Shown here piece by piece: positions 1 to 7,260 of a stretch of 32,749 bases of DNA. The DNA is from an uncultured Verrucomicrobia subdivision 3 bacterium (lineage in GTDB: Bacteria; Verrucomicrobiota; Verrucomicrobiia; Limisphaerales; UBA11358). The notes under the pieces are model-generated. The model did not search any database. It was not told where the DNA came from and saw only the letters and a program-made list of their open reading frames with translations. Numbering within the stretch: the first letter of the stretch is position 1; each line of letters opens with the position of its first letter. Position numbers and translations under genes: made by a program. Location: positions 1 through 32,749 of the forward strand of contig CAIWFB010000322.1 of assembly GCA_903911825.1 (NCBI GenBank), in the 5' to 3' direction.

Positions 1-84
1 AGACCTGAAAATCCAGTTCCCTTTGCTCTGAAGGTGAGGCACTTTTCGAGCGCCACCCGCCGCACTTTTCAACCGCCGTTTACA
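1..84. mobile_element. Terminus of an IS21-like insertion sequence (partial, runs off the window)
   Basis: Read on the minus strand, the segment starts with TGTAAACGGCGGTTGAAAAG at position 84. It then repeats a GAAAAGTGC motif about 25 bp further in, as GCGGTTGAAAAGTGC and GGCGCTCGAAAAGTGCC. A TG...CA terminus followed by several short internal repeats is characteristic of IS21-family ends. The transposase genes would lie left of the window and are not visible. The outer base lies between codons of the SIR2-like reading frame, so the element appears inserted into that gene. The family assignment rests on recalled terminal-repeat style, not on a search. Confidence 0.5.
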
Positions 85-618
85 GTATGGTCTTGATTGA
101 TGACGTTCTAGCGCAGGCAGAGCACCTAAATCACCATGTAAATGAATTATTGGGATTTTACTGAGTTTTTCAGCGCATTCTTCAATAGATTTATCATATG
201 AATTTTGGAGCGACGTCAGTAAATAGTGCTCAAGTGACCGGTCATAATTAAACGTAAGAATACTGAGCTGATTTTTTTCAAAATCACAAAAATTAGTGCT
301 CAATTCGTTAAACAAATATTCATACCAACTTTTGCCATCGCGCCGAAACAAAGCGGTTTCCCTCTCGCAAACAATCAGCTCTGCAGCAATCAATGCCTTG
401 CCAACGTCCAAATATTCCGGGCGATGCTCCAAAAAGGAATCCACCGATTTTTTGCCGCTTTTTGACAGCGCCTCGGTGAAGCTTTTTAGCTTAGAGTTAT
501 CGATTTTGAGATGTTCAAAGATTTGACGGTTTGCTTCGTCATTTCCAATTTGATTCCAACCTAAAATCTTCTGGACTAGGTTATATCCAGTTGGGAAATT
601 GAAAAAGTAATTTCTGAA
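85..618 (-). pseudogene. Broken SIR2-like domain protein, truncated at both ends
   Basis: The minus strand is open for 178 codons between an in-frame stop at 619-621 and the IS-like end at 84. The peptide contains NFPTGYNLVQKIL, then SVDSFLEHRPEYLDVG, then LSILTFNYDRSLEHYL, then IPIIHLHGDLG. The FNYDRSLE and HLHGDLG motifs with an upstream FPTG are typical of bacterial SIR2-like (SIR2_2 type) proteins, which act as NAD-consuming effectors or nucleases in several phage-defence systems. The N-terminal glycine-rich GAGAS nucleotide-binding motif that should precede FPTG is absent in every minus-strand frame read just upstream. There is also no start codon between the stop and FPTG. The 3' part is replaced by the insertion sequence. 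I read this as a dead remnant of a defence-type gene. The family call is fairly secure; a defence role is inference. Confidence 0.7.
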
Positions 619-886
619 TTACGGCATTTTTTTTGCCGGAGATAAATTTTAAGACCTTCGCGGCGGCGGGAAACTTCACTGCTAGGCAAAATTTTCAAAA
701 ATTGGTGCCTACCCTATTTGCTTAACGCAGCAAAACTTTTATTTAATTTAATCGTCAATTCGGGGTTTATTATTGCCGAGACGCTTCAAAAAATAAAACT
801 AATTAGTTTTTTCTAAGTATCTATAAATAAATTAGTTAGAAATAGTAATTACTTGACGAATTTTAACGATTCATTACGGTGGGATT
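619..886. promoter_or_regulatory. AT-rich non-coding region with a 16-bp palindrome upstream of the excisionase gene
   Basis: No credible gene lies here. The stretch is strongly AT-rich compared with the core genes. A perfect 16-bp palindrome, AAAACTAATTAGTTTT, occupies 795-810. A second AATTAGTT half-site follows near 830, between it and the excisionase start at 887. TATAAA occurs near 823. A CGGCA-T8-TGCCG hairpin sits near 622-639, next to the broken end of the SIR2-like gene. The palindrome plus half-site could be an operator or Xis-binding region, but I cannot place the promoter securely. Confidence 0.35.
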
Positions 887-1111
887 ATGGAAATTACACA
901 CATCACCCCAACTAAAACCGTAGCAAATTCTGTGGACGCGTATTTCATTGAAGAGGCTGCTATCAGATTGCGTATGAGCGTAAAATCTGTGAGGCGGCAA
1001 ATCGAAAGGGGGCATTTGCGAAAATGTAAAGTGTTTGGCCGTGTATTAATTCCACGAAAAGACGTGGATACTTTTATTGAAAAGTTTTCTACGTATGCGT
1101 TCGCTCAGTGA
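887..1111 (+). CDS. Excisionase-type helix-turn-helix DNA-binding protein
   Basis: This 74-residue protein has the winged-helix layout of MerR/excisionase-like (HTH_17) proteins. It contains YFIEEAAIRLRMSVKSVRRQ (helix-turn-helix), then IERGHLRKCKVFGRVLIPRK (wing with a conserved basic patch), then DVDTFIEK. Such proteins bend DNA at attachment sites or act as small transcription factors. It converges on the integrase gene and their 3' ends overlap by 7 bp, the usual pairing for a mobile element's directionality factor and recombinase. The start at 887 is preceded by GGTGGG six bases upstream. That is one of the few Shine-Dalgarno-like sequences in the window and fits a foreign origin. A plain regulator is the main alternative. 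Confidence 0.75.
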   Translation: MEITHITPTKTVANSVDAYFIEEAAIRLRMSVKSVRRQIERGHLRKCKVFGRVLIPRKDVDTFIEKFSTYAFAQ

Positions 1112-2271
1112 GTGGTTTGCTCCGTTGGTTCATTTTTTGGTGCGGGGGCGGTTTCAGCAGGTGCCGCAACTGCAAAACTCACAAGCTTGGCCATGCCGGA
1201 AGAATGCTCTTCGCGCAGGTGACCATATACTTTCATCGCTAATGCCCCGCCGTCTTTGTGGCCAAGCCATTTGGCTACCGTCGGAATATCTACGCCAGTT
1301 TCGATGCAGCGCGTAGCGAAAAGGTGCCTGAGGTCGTGGTGTGTAAAGCGCGTTACATTCAGGTTTTTACAGGCCGTGTTTATGGCGCCCTGACATTCTG
1401 AAACCAGCATAACGGCATCACTAGGCTTGGCCTCGGGGCGTTCGCTGCGAAGCTTTTCTAGTAAAATCTTCATTTCGGGAATCATTGGCACGTAACGGAC
1501 TTCCCAGTTTTTTGTGCCGGTTTCGGGGTCGCCTTTCACGCGAATTTTCCCCTTTTCAAAATCACAATCTGCCCAGCTTATTTGTTTCGCTTCGCCTTTG
1601 CGGAATCCACCGTATGCCAAAAAGCGCATTAGATTGGCGCAGCTTTTAGTTCGCCCCACGCGGACTGACTCAACATAAGTGAGAAGTGCTTGAAATTCTG
1701 CTTGGCTTGGCAGTTCAAGCTGTTTTGCGCGAACGCGGTGCTTGCCAATGGACTTGGCGGGATTGTCATAACAAGCGCCAAACTCAATCCCAATCGCCAG
1801 AATCAGTTGCAGCGTGCCAACTGTATTGTTAAACGCTGTTGGGCTGGAATCTTTGCCAAATATTTTCGCCCATTCTTGGCAGTCATGTTTGCGGATTTTG
1901 CCTATGTCTGTCGTTTCGAGATTAGGCCAAGATTTGGTCAAAGCTTTTAGGCGCTCTAAGCGGTAGCTTTTTGAACGGGGTTTCAGGTCTTTGGAAGCCG
2001 CTAGGCGGGATTTAAAAGTTTCTGCTGCTTCGCCGAATGTCAATTTTCCAGCCGCCTTGCTATCCATTGACTCCGCCTTGCGATGCTCTTCGCGTAGGAA
2101 ATCGCCTAAACGCTGTTTTGCGACGCTCAGCTTGTCTGTTCTTAGGCATTTCACCTTAACCTTGCCTTTGATGCGGGGGCGAGCGTAGTATGTTCCCGTC
2201 GGGGCGTAGTAGTATAAGTTCGCTACCGATGACTTTTGCCACGTTTTTTGACCGTCTTGTTTCGTTTGCAT
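1105..2271 (-). CDS. Tyrosine recombinase / phage-type site-specific integrase
   Basis: The 388-residue protein has the organisation of phage-type tyrosine integrases: an N-terminal arm/SAM-like DNA-binding part (about residues 15-180) and a C-terminal catalytic domain. The catalytic residues are visible: Arg224 in GGFRKGEA, HHDLRH with His312 and Arg315, His338 in LGHKD, and the nucleophile Tyr349 in VYGHL. It would cut and rejoin DNA at an attachment site, probably linked to the nearby tRNA-Ser. Its start lies 82 bp from the tRNA and it is transcribed away from it. It converges with the excisionase-like gene. No Shine-Dalgarno is visible, and a tandem 13-bp repeat sits directly upstream. 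The gene is full-length, so the element may still be mobile. Confidence 0.9.
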   Translation of the reverse strand: MQTKQDGQKTWQKSSVANLYYYAPTGTYYARPRIKGKVKVKCLRTDKLSVAKQRLGDFLREEHRKAESMDSKAAGKLTFGEAAETFKSRLAASKDLKPRSKSYRLERLKALTKSWPNLETTDIGKIRKHDCQEWAKIFGKDSSPTAFNNTVGTLQLILAIGIEFGACYDNPAKSIGKHRVRAKQLELPSQAEFQALLTYVESVRVGRTKSCANLMRFLAYGGFRKGEAKQISWADCDFEKGKIRVKGDPETGTKNWEVRYVPMIPEMKILLEKLRSERPEAKPSDAVMLVSECQGAINTACKNLNVTRFTHHDLRHLFATRCIETGVDIPTVAKWLGHKDGGALAMKVYGHLREEHSSGMAKLVSFAVAAPAETAPAPKNEPTEQTTH

Positions 2272-2276
2272 GAATA

Positions 2277-2302
2277 CAGGCTACAAAAGCAGGCTACAAA
2301 AG
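2277..2302. repeat. Tandem 13-bp direct repeat between integrase and tRNA-Ser (candidate integrase arm sites)
   Basis: CAGGCTACAAAAG occurs twice with no gap, at 2277-2289 and 2290-2302, immediately 5' of the integrase start codon and about 50 bp from the tRNA gene. Short direct repeats beside the core site are typical arm-type binding sites of tyrosine integrases. The repeat is seen directly; the role is inferred. Confidence 0.5.
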
Positions 2303-2352
2303 TCAAATTGGCTTTGGCAAAAACCACCAAAACCATAATAAAATCAACGGTT

Positions 2353-2442
2353 GGAAGGGTGGCTGAGTGGTTAAAGGCACCTGACTCGAAATCAGGAGTA
2401 GGGGTAACTCTATCGTGGGTTCGAATCCCACCCCTTCCGCCA
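2353..2442 (+). tRNA. tRNA-Ser (anticodon CGA)
   Basis: This is a complete class II tRNA. The acceptor 5' strand GGAAGGG (2353-2359) pairs with CCCTTCC (2432-2438), followed by the discriminator G and an encoded CCA (2440-2442). The anticodon stem CCTGA/TCAGG encloses the loop CTCGAAA with anticodon CGA at 2387-2389. A long variable arm follows (2397-2414), as expected for serine. The T arm is GTGGG-TTCGAAT-CCCAC. It reads UCG codons. A CATAAT at 2334-2339 could be its -10 box. The neighbouring integrase suggests it served as the integration target, although the element lies on the 5' side of the tRNA. Confidence 0.96.
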
Positions 2443-2536
2443 CCTCTCAAAGTTCATAATTTCTTTCCCTGCCTGGGAAATTAATTCTTCGATTAAAGTT
2501 CCCAGCGCAAGCGAGCTGACCTTGGTGACAATTATT

Positions 2537-3607
2537 TCAGTCGCGCAAAACGTGGCAGGTGTAACCGCCCGGATGTTTGATGAGATATTTCTGGTGATAG
2601 TCTTCCGCCGAATAAAACTTTGAGGCTTTCGTGATCTCGGTCGTGATGGGGCGGCTGAATTTACCAGACTTGTCCCACTGCGCTTTCACGCGTTCGGCAG
2701 TTTGTTTTTGCTCGTCGCTGGTGTAGAAAATCGCCGACCGATATTGCGTGCCAACGTCGTTGTGCTGACGATTCAACGTCGTGGGATCGTGCATGCGGAA
2801 AAAGTAGTCCAGCAGCTTTTCGTAAGTGAGCCGCGAGGAATCGAACACCACTTCAATGGACTCCGCGTGGCCGGTGGTGCCGGTGCAGACCAGTTCGTAA
2901 GCTGGATCGGGCAGCGTGCCGCCGGTATAACCCACGGTGGTTTTAGTGACGCCAGGAATCTGGCGGAGAATTTCCTCCATGCCCCAGAAGCAGCCCCCCG
3001 CGAGAATGGCGGTTTCCGGTTTGGAGGCTTTGATCACACCCGCCGCTACGAAGGGCGCGAGGTATTGGGCGTAACCCGCCGTTTCCATTTCGGTGACGGG
3101 AATGAATTTCAGCGCGGCAGAGTTGATGCAATAGCGCAAACCCTTTTCGCCGGGGCCGTCGTTGAACACATGGCCGAGATGCGAGTCGGCCATTTTGGAA
3201 CGCACTTCGGTGCGGGGCAGGCCCAAGGTGGAATCAGTCTTTTCAACAATTTCAGTGTTCTTAACCGGTTGCGAAAAACTCGGCCAGCCGGTGCCAGAAT
3301 CAAACTTATCGAGCGAGCTGAACAGCGGTTCTCCGGAGACGACATCCACATAAATTCCGGGCGCGTGATTGTCCCAGTAAGCGTTGCGAAACGGCGGTTC
3401 CGTGCCACACGATTGGGTGACGGCGAATTGTTCGGCGGAGAGCTTTTTCTTCAACTCAGTGGTCTCAGGTTTCTTAAAATCTTTCATGGTTTCAGGTTGG
3501 TAGGTGACAAGGTTGGTCGGTTGCGCATTACTTTGGCGGCTCAAGGCGATGAGGCCTGCCACTACTATCACTGCGGCGGCGATGCCGGCAATTTTTATTG
3601 AGTGCAT
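2537..3607 (-). CDS. msrBA: Fused peptide-methionine sulfoxide reductase MsrB-MsrA, exported
   Basis: This 356-residue bifunctional enzyme reduces both R- and S-methionine sulfoxide in oxidised proteins. Residues 5-29 form a hydrophobic signal anchor, so it probably acts in the periplasm. The MsrB domain (about 55-175) shows [31 protein letters not shown] and the catalytic Cys160 in LRYCINS. Cys67 in QSCGTEPPF is the likely recycling cysteine. The two zinc-binding CxxC pairs of many MsrBs are missing (VSGEPLFSS and ADSHLGHVF instead). The MsrA domain (about 198-356) has the catalytic Cys206 in GGCFWG and a C-terminal Cys351 in YTCHVLRD. The order is B then A, the reverse of Neisseria PilB. 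It is transcribed alone, with no partner visible. Confidence 0.93.
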   Translation of the reverse strand: MHSIKIAGIAAAVIVVAGLIALSRQSNAQPTNLVTYQPETMKDFKKPETTELKKKLSAEQFAVTQSCGTEPPFRNAYWDNHAPGIYVDVVSGEPLFSSLDKFDSGTGWPSFSQPVKNTEIVEKTDSTLGLPRTEVRSKMADSHLGHVFNDGPGEKGLRYCINSAALKFIPVTEMETAGYAQYLAPFVAAGVIKASKPETAILAGGCFWGMEEILRQIPGVTKTTVGYTGGTLPDPAYELVCTGTTGHAESIEVVFDSSRLTYEKLLDYFFRMHDPTTLNRQHNDVGTQYRSAIFYTSDEQKQTAERVKAQWDKSGKFSRPITTEITKASKFYSAEDYHQKYLIKHPGGYTCHVLRD

Positions 3608-4086
3608 ATTTTTAGGCTGGGTTAAGTTTCGTTCGTGGCGACCGTCGATAATTTCTTTTCATTGCCACTGAGGTAAGTCGCTCTGGACGACGAAAACTTA
3701 CAGTCAAAGTGAATGGATAATTCACGCGCTTAAACTAGCACGGAATGCTGCCCAAGGTTGGTTTTTCTGCAAGAAATTGCCAATTTTTTTCAGAGACGGT
3801 AAAGCCGATGGCGCTCCCAAGTTGCCGCCGCCCGGTTGGTTTCACGGCGTAACGCGCATTACAGCATTGGGAAAACTGACGCTACAGGTTTTCTTGGGGT
3901 TTGGCATCAGCTTTTCCAGCCCGAATATTTTTTCAACTAAATTGGTTAACGGTGAAACCAAATGGCTTGCCTGTCCGTCTCGTGATAAACTAAATAACCC
4001 AGCAAAATAATGGCTAAACCAAAATGGCGAATATCCCGAATGAGTGATGGCGAAATTATTTCTGTGCGTCAGACTGCGATTTATCT
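3608..4086. other. Intergenic region between divergent genes, no gene recognised
   Basis: These 479 bp separate the minus-strand msrBA start from the plus-strand cytochrome-like gene, so promoters for both probably lie here. The 77-codon frame at 3777-4010 has no recognisable motif or family resemblance, and I do not call it. I see no convincing riboswitch, terminator or repeat. Confidence 0.5.
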
Positions 4087-7000
4087 ATGCAAGCGAGCTT
4101 AAAGCGCAGCGCACCCAAAATAGCCGTCGCTATTTTATTGATTCCGGTGCTGGCTGCTTTCGGTCAGCCGCTGGGAAATGCCATCAGCTATAATCGGGAC
4201 ATCCGCCCCATTCTTTCCGAAAATTGTTTCGCCTGCCACGGCACGGATTCGGCGGCGCGGAAAGCGGGATTGCGGCTGGATACAGTTGAAGGCGCGACGA
4301 ACCGACTGGAGAGCGGGGTCACGGCGATTGTCCCTAGTCACCCTGAGCAGAGTGAACTGGTGCGGCGCATTCTTGCGACGGACGATGACCAGATGCCGCC
4401 CGCAAAAATCAATAAAGTGCTGCAGCCGGCGCAGCAAGGCCTGTTGAAAAAATGGATCGCGGCCGGGGCAAAATACGAGCCGCATTGGTCGTTCATTCCG
4501 CCGGTGAAAGCGCCGTTGCCTTCAGTGAAAAATCCCAAGTGGGTGGCGAACCCGATTGATAATTTTATTCTCGCCCGCTTGGAGCAGGAAAAATTGAAGC
4601 CCAATCCCGTGGCGGATAAGCGCACCTTGATCCGCCGAGTCTCCTTGGATTTAACGGGTCTGCCGCCCAAGCCGGAAGCGGTGGCGGCGTTCGTGGCGGA
4701 TTCGTCGCCCGAGGCTTACGAAAAATTGGTGGATCGGTTGCTGGCCTCGCCGGCGTGGGGAGAGCACCGCGCCCGTTACTGGCTCGACGCGGCGCGTTAT
4801 GGGGATACCCACGGAATCCACTTCGATAATTATCGTGAGATGTGGACGTATCGTGAATGGGTGATCAAGGCTTTCAACGCCAATATGCCCTTCGATCAGT
4901 TCACCCTCGAAAATCTCGCGGGAGATTTGTTGCCTAACGCCACGCGTGACCAACAGATCGGCAGCGGCTTCAACCGCTGTAACACCACGAGCAATGAAGG
5001 CGGTTCGATTGATGAAGAAGTGTTGGTCTCCTACGCTCGGGATCGCACCGAGACGACGGCGCAAACGTGGCTGGGTTTGACGGTTGGCTGTGCCGTATGC
5101 CATGACCACAAATATGACCCGATTTCGCAGAAAGATTTTTATGCCTTGTCCGCTTTTTTCAATAACACCACGCAGAAAGCACTGGACGGTAATATCAAAG
5201 CCACGCCGCCGGTCCTGATGATTCCCAAGCCGGAAGATGATGGGCGTTGGCACAAGCTTGCAGATGAAATTCCGGCGGCCGAAAAAAATGTTTTGGCTCG
5301 CAAAGCGGCCGCGCATGGCGATTTCACGAACTGGTTGGTCCAGCCGTATCGCGCGGGCATTTCCCGCCAGCCCACGACGGAAAAATTGGTTTTTACCGCC
5401 CCGCTCGATGAAGGCACGGGCGCTGAAATTAATTTTACGTTGGCGGGCAGTAATCAGGTGGTTGCGCTGGGGGCGAACACGAATTGGCAAGCCGGTGCGA
5501 TTGCAGAAAAAGCTTATACCAGCAGCGGCACCACCGCGCCGCTGTTCGCCGATGCAGGCGATTTTGAGCGGACGAACGCTTTCAGCTACGCGGCTTGGGT
5601 GCGGGTCAGTGAGGATAAAGACGGGGCGCTATTTGCCCGGATGGCGGATCAAGCCAGCCAGTATCGTGGTTGGGACTTTTTTTTGGAAGGCGGCAAACCC
5701 GCCGTGCATCTCATCCATGAATGGCCCCAGAATGCGCTCAAGATCTCCGGCCGGAAGGAACTGCCTAAAAACCGCTGGAACCACGTTTGTGTGACTTACA
5801 ATGGTTCCTCGAAAGCCAAAGGATTGAAGATTTATGTGAACGGCGAGTTACAGGAAAAGGAAGTGCCAAACGATACGCTTAAAGACTCCATTCGCACCCC
5901 CGCGCCCTTCAAATTAGGTCAACGCGATACTGGTTCGGCGGTAACCAATGCCGGGTTGCAGGCGGTGAACATTTTCGCTCGCGAACTCAAGCCTGGCGAA
6001 ATCGCCGAGCTGATGAACTTGCCGCGCTTGCAATGGCTGGCGCTTCAGCCGCAACCCACGCCGGGCGAGCGGGACGAATTATTTTTGCTTTGGCTCGAAA
6101 AAGCTGACGCGGTTTATCGTGGCTTGATCGCGGCGCGCGATGGCTTGAAAAAAGAGGAGGCTGATATTCGGCTACGCAGCACGGTGGCGTATGTGATGAA
6201 TGAACGCACGAATGCACCTGAAGCCTATGTGCTATTCCGGGGTGCTTACGATCAACGCCGTGAGCGTGTGACGCCCAACACCCCGAGCGCGTTGCCACCG
6301 TTGGCGGCGGATGCGCCGCATAATCGGCTCGGTTTTGCGCAATGGTTGTTGCGGCCGGAAAATACGCTCACGGCGCGGGTGACAGTGAATCGTTACTGGC
6401 AGGAACTGTTTGGCACGGGCATCGTGAAGACGGCGGGTGACTTTGGGGTCGCGGGCGAACAACCGTCGCACCAGCAATTGTTGGATTGGCTGGCGGTGGA
6501 TTTTCGCGAGCATCATTGGGATGTGAAACGGATCTTCAAATTGATGGTCATGTCCACCGCGTATCGGCAATCGGCAGTGACCTCGCCAGAAAAAATTGAA
6601 AAGGATCCCGAGAACCGCTTGCTCGCGCGCGGCCCGCGTTTCCGCATGGACGCCGAGATGATTCGCGATTGCGCCCTGGCGGCGAGCGGTTTGCTAGTCG
6701 AAAAAATCGGCGGCCCGAGTGTGCGCCCTTACCAACCTTCCGGAATCTGGGATGTGGTGGGTATGCCCGGCGGTGACACGCGGAATTATAAGCAGGATAT
6801 GGGCGAGAGTCTTTATCGCCGGAGCCTCTATACGTTTTGGAAACGGCAGGCCGCGCCGGCTTCGATGGAGATTTTTAATGCTCCCTCGCGTGAAACGTGC
6901 ACGGTGCGTCGAGATCGCACGGACACGCCTTTGCAAGCGCTCGTGGTGCTGAATGATCCGCAATTCGTCGAAGCGGGTCGGCAATTGGCGCAAGCGAGTC

Positions 7001-7257
7001 TCCAAAGCCAAACTGACCGACTAGATTTTATGGCGGAGCGATTATTGGCGCGGCGGTTAACGGCGAAGGAGAAAAAAATTATCGCGGCGAATGCTAGTGA
7101 TTTGTTGGCGCACTACCAACAGGCACCGAAGGAAGCGGAGAAACTACTGGCAGTTGGTGACTCCAAGCCGGACCCAAAACTGGATGTGCCCACGCTCGCG
7201 GCTTACACAATGGTGGCGAACGAATTGATGAACCTCGACGAAACGCTGAACAAGTGA
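4087..7257 (+). CDS. Planctomycete-type cytochrome c / DUF1549 / LamG-like / DUF1553 protein
   Basis: This 1056-residue exported protein has the multi-domain build common in Planctomycetota and Verrucomicrobiota. A signal peptide (about 1-30) is followed by a PSCyt1-type cytochrome c domain with Cys47-x-x-Cys50-His51 (CFACHG) and the candidate axial Met103 in DQMPP. A DUF1549 domain (about 153-360) holds a second CxxCH at 335-339 (CAVCHDHKYDP). A concanavalin/LamG-like insert follows at about 435-635 (FSYAAWVRV, LKIYVNGELQ). A C-terminal DUF1553 domain (about 735-1000) contains TARVTVNRYWQELFG and RDRTDTPLQALVVLNDPQFV. The biochemical role is not established; a periplasmic haem protein acting on or sensing carbohydrate-rich substrates is a common inference. 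Its stop lies 3 bp before the DUF1501 gene, the usual partner. Confidence 0.9.
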   Translation: MQASLKRSAPKIAVAILLIPVLAAFGQPLGNAISYNRDIRPILSENCFACHGTDSAARKAGLRLDTVEGATNRLESGVTAIVPSHPEQSELVRRILATDDDQMPPAKINKVLQPAQQGLLKKWIAAGAKYEPHWSFIPPVKAPLPSVKNPKWVANPIDNFILARLEQEKLKPNPVADKRTLIRRVSLDLTGLPPKPEAVAAFVADSSPEAYEKLVDRLLASPAWGEHRARYWLDAARYGDTHGIHFDNYREMWTYREWVIKAFNANMPFDQFTLENLAGDLLPNATRDQQIGSGFNRCNTTSNEGGSIDEEVLVSYARDRTETTAQTWLGLTVGCAVCHDHKYDPISQKDFYALSAFFNNTTQKALDGNIKATPPVLMIPKPEDDGRWHKLADEIPAAEKNVLARKAAAHGDFTNWLVQPYRAGISRQPTTEKLVFTAPLDEGTGAEINFTLAGSNQVVALGANTNWQAGAIAEKAYTSSGTTAPLFADAGDFERTNAFSYAAWVRVSEDKDGALFARMADQASQYRGWDFFLEGGKPAVHLIHEWPQNALKISGRKELPKNRWNHVCVTYNGSSKAKGLKIYVNGELQEKEVPNDTLKDSIRTPAPFKLGQRDTGSAVTNAGLQAVNIFARELKPGEIAELMNLPRLQWLALQPQPTPGERDELFLLWLEKADAVYRGLIAARDGLKKEEADIRLRSTVAYVMNERTNAPEAYVLFRGAYDQRRERVTPNTPSALPPLAADAPHNRLGFAQWLLRPENTLTARVTVNRYWQELFGTGIVKTAGDFGVAGEQPSHQQLLDWLAVDFREHHWDVKRIFKLMVMSTAYRQSAVTSPEKIEKDPENRLLARGPRFRMDAEMIRDCALAASGLLVEKIGGPSVRPYQPSGIWDVVGMPGGDTRNYKQDMGESLYRRSLYTFWKRQAAPASMEIFNAPSRETCTVRRDRTDTPLQALVVLNDPQFVEAGRQLAQASLQSQTDRLDFMAERLLARRLTAKEKKIIAANASDLLAHYQQAPKEAEKLLAVGDSKPDPKLDVPTLAAYTMVANELMNLDETLNK

Positions 7258-7260
7258 CCT

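Noticed and set aside
296-526. Plus-strand 76-codon frame
   Set aside because: It is antisense to the SIR2-like frame, which carries recognisable motifs; the plus-strand peptide has none.
2223-2484. Short proteins across the tRNA-Ser on both strands (GGIRTHDRV-type on minus)
   Set aside because: These are the well-known false translations of a tRNA-Ser gene.
2474-2506. CTGGGAA...TTCCCAG inverted repeat downstream of msrBA as a terminator
   Set aside because: It has a short stem, a large AT-rich interior and no T-run on the minus strand.
3777-4010. 77-codon plus-strand frame between msrBA and the cytochrome gene
   Set aside because: It has no motif, no plausible initiation context and odd composition, so it is treated as intergenic.
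4651-5490. Long antisense frames in GC-rich genes (also 2702-3601, 11343-12218, 15386-16270, 21845-22702)
   Set aside because: Each lies opposite a gene with clear family motifs, and the antisense peptides are Arg/His-rich and unrecognisable.
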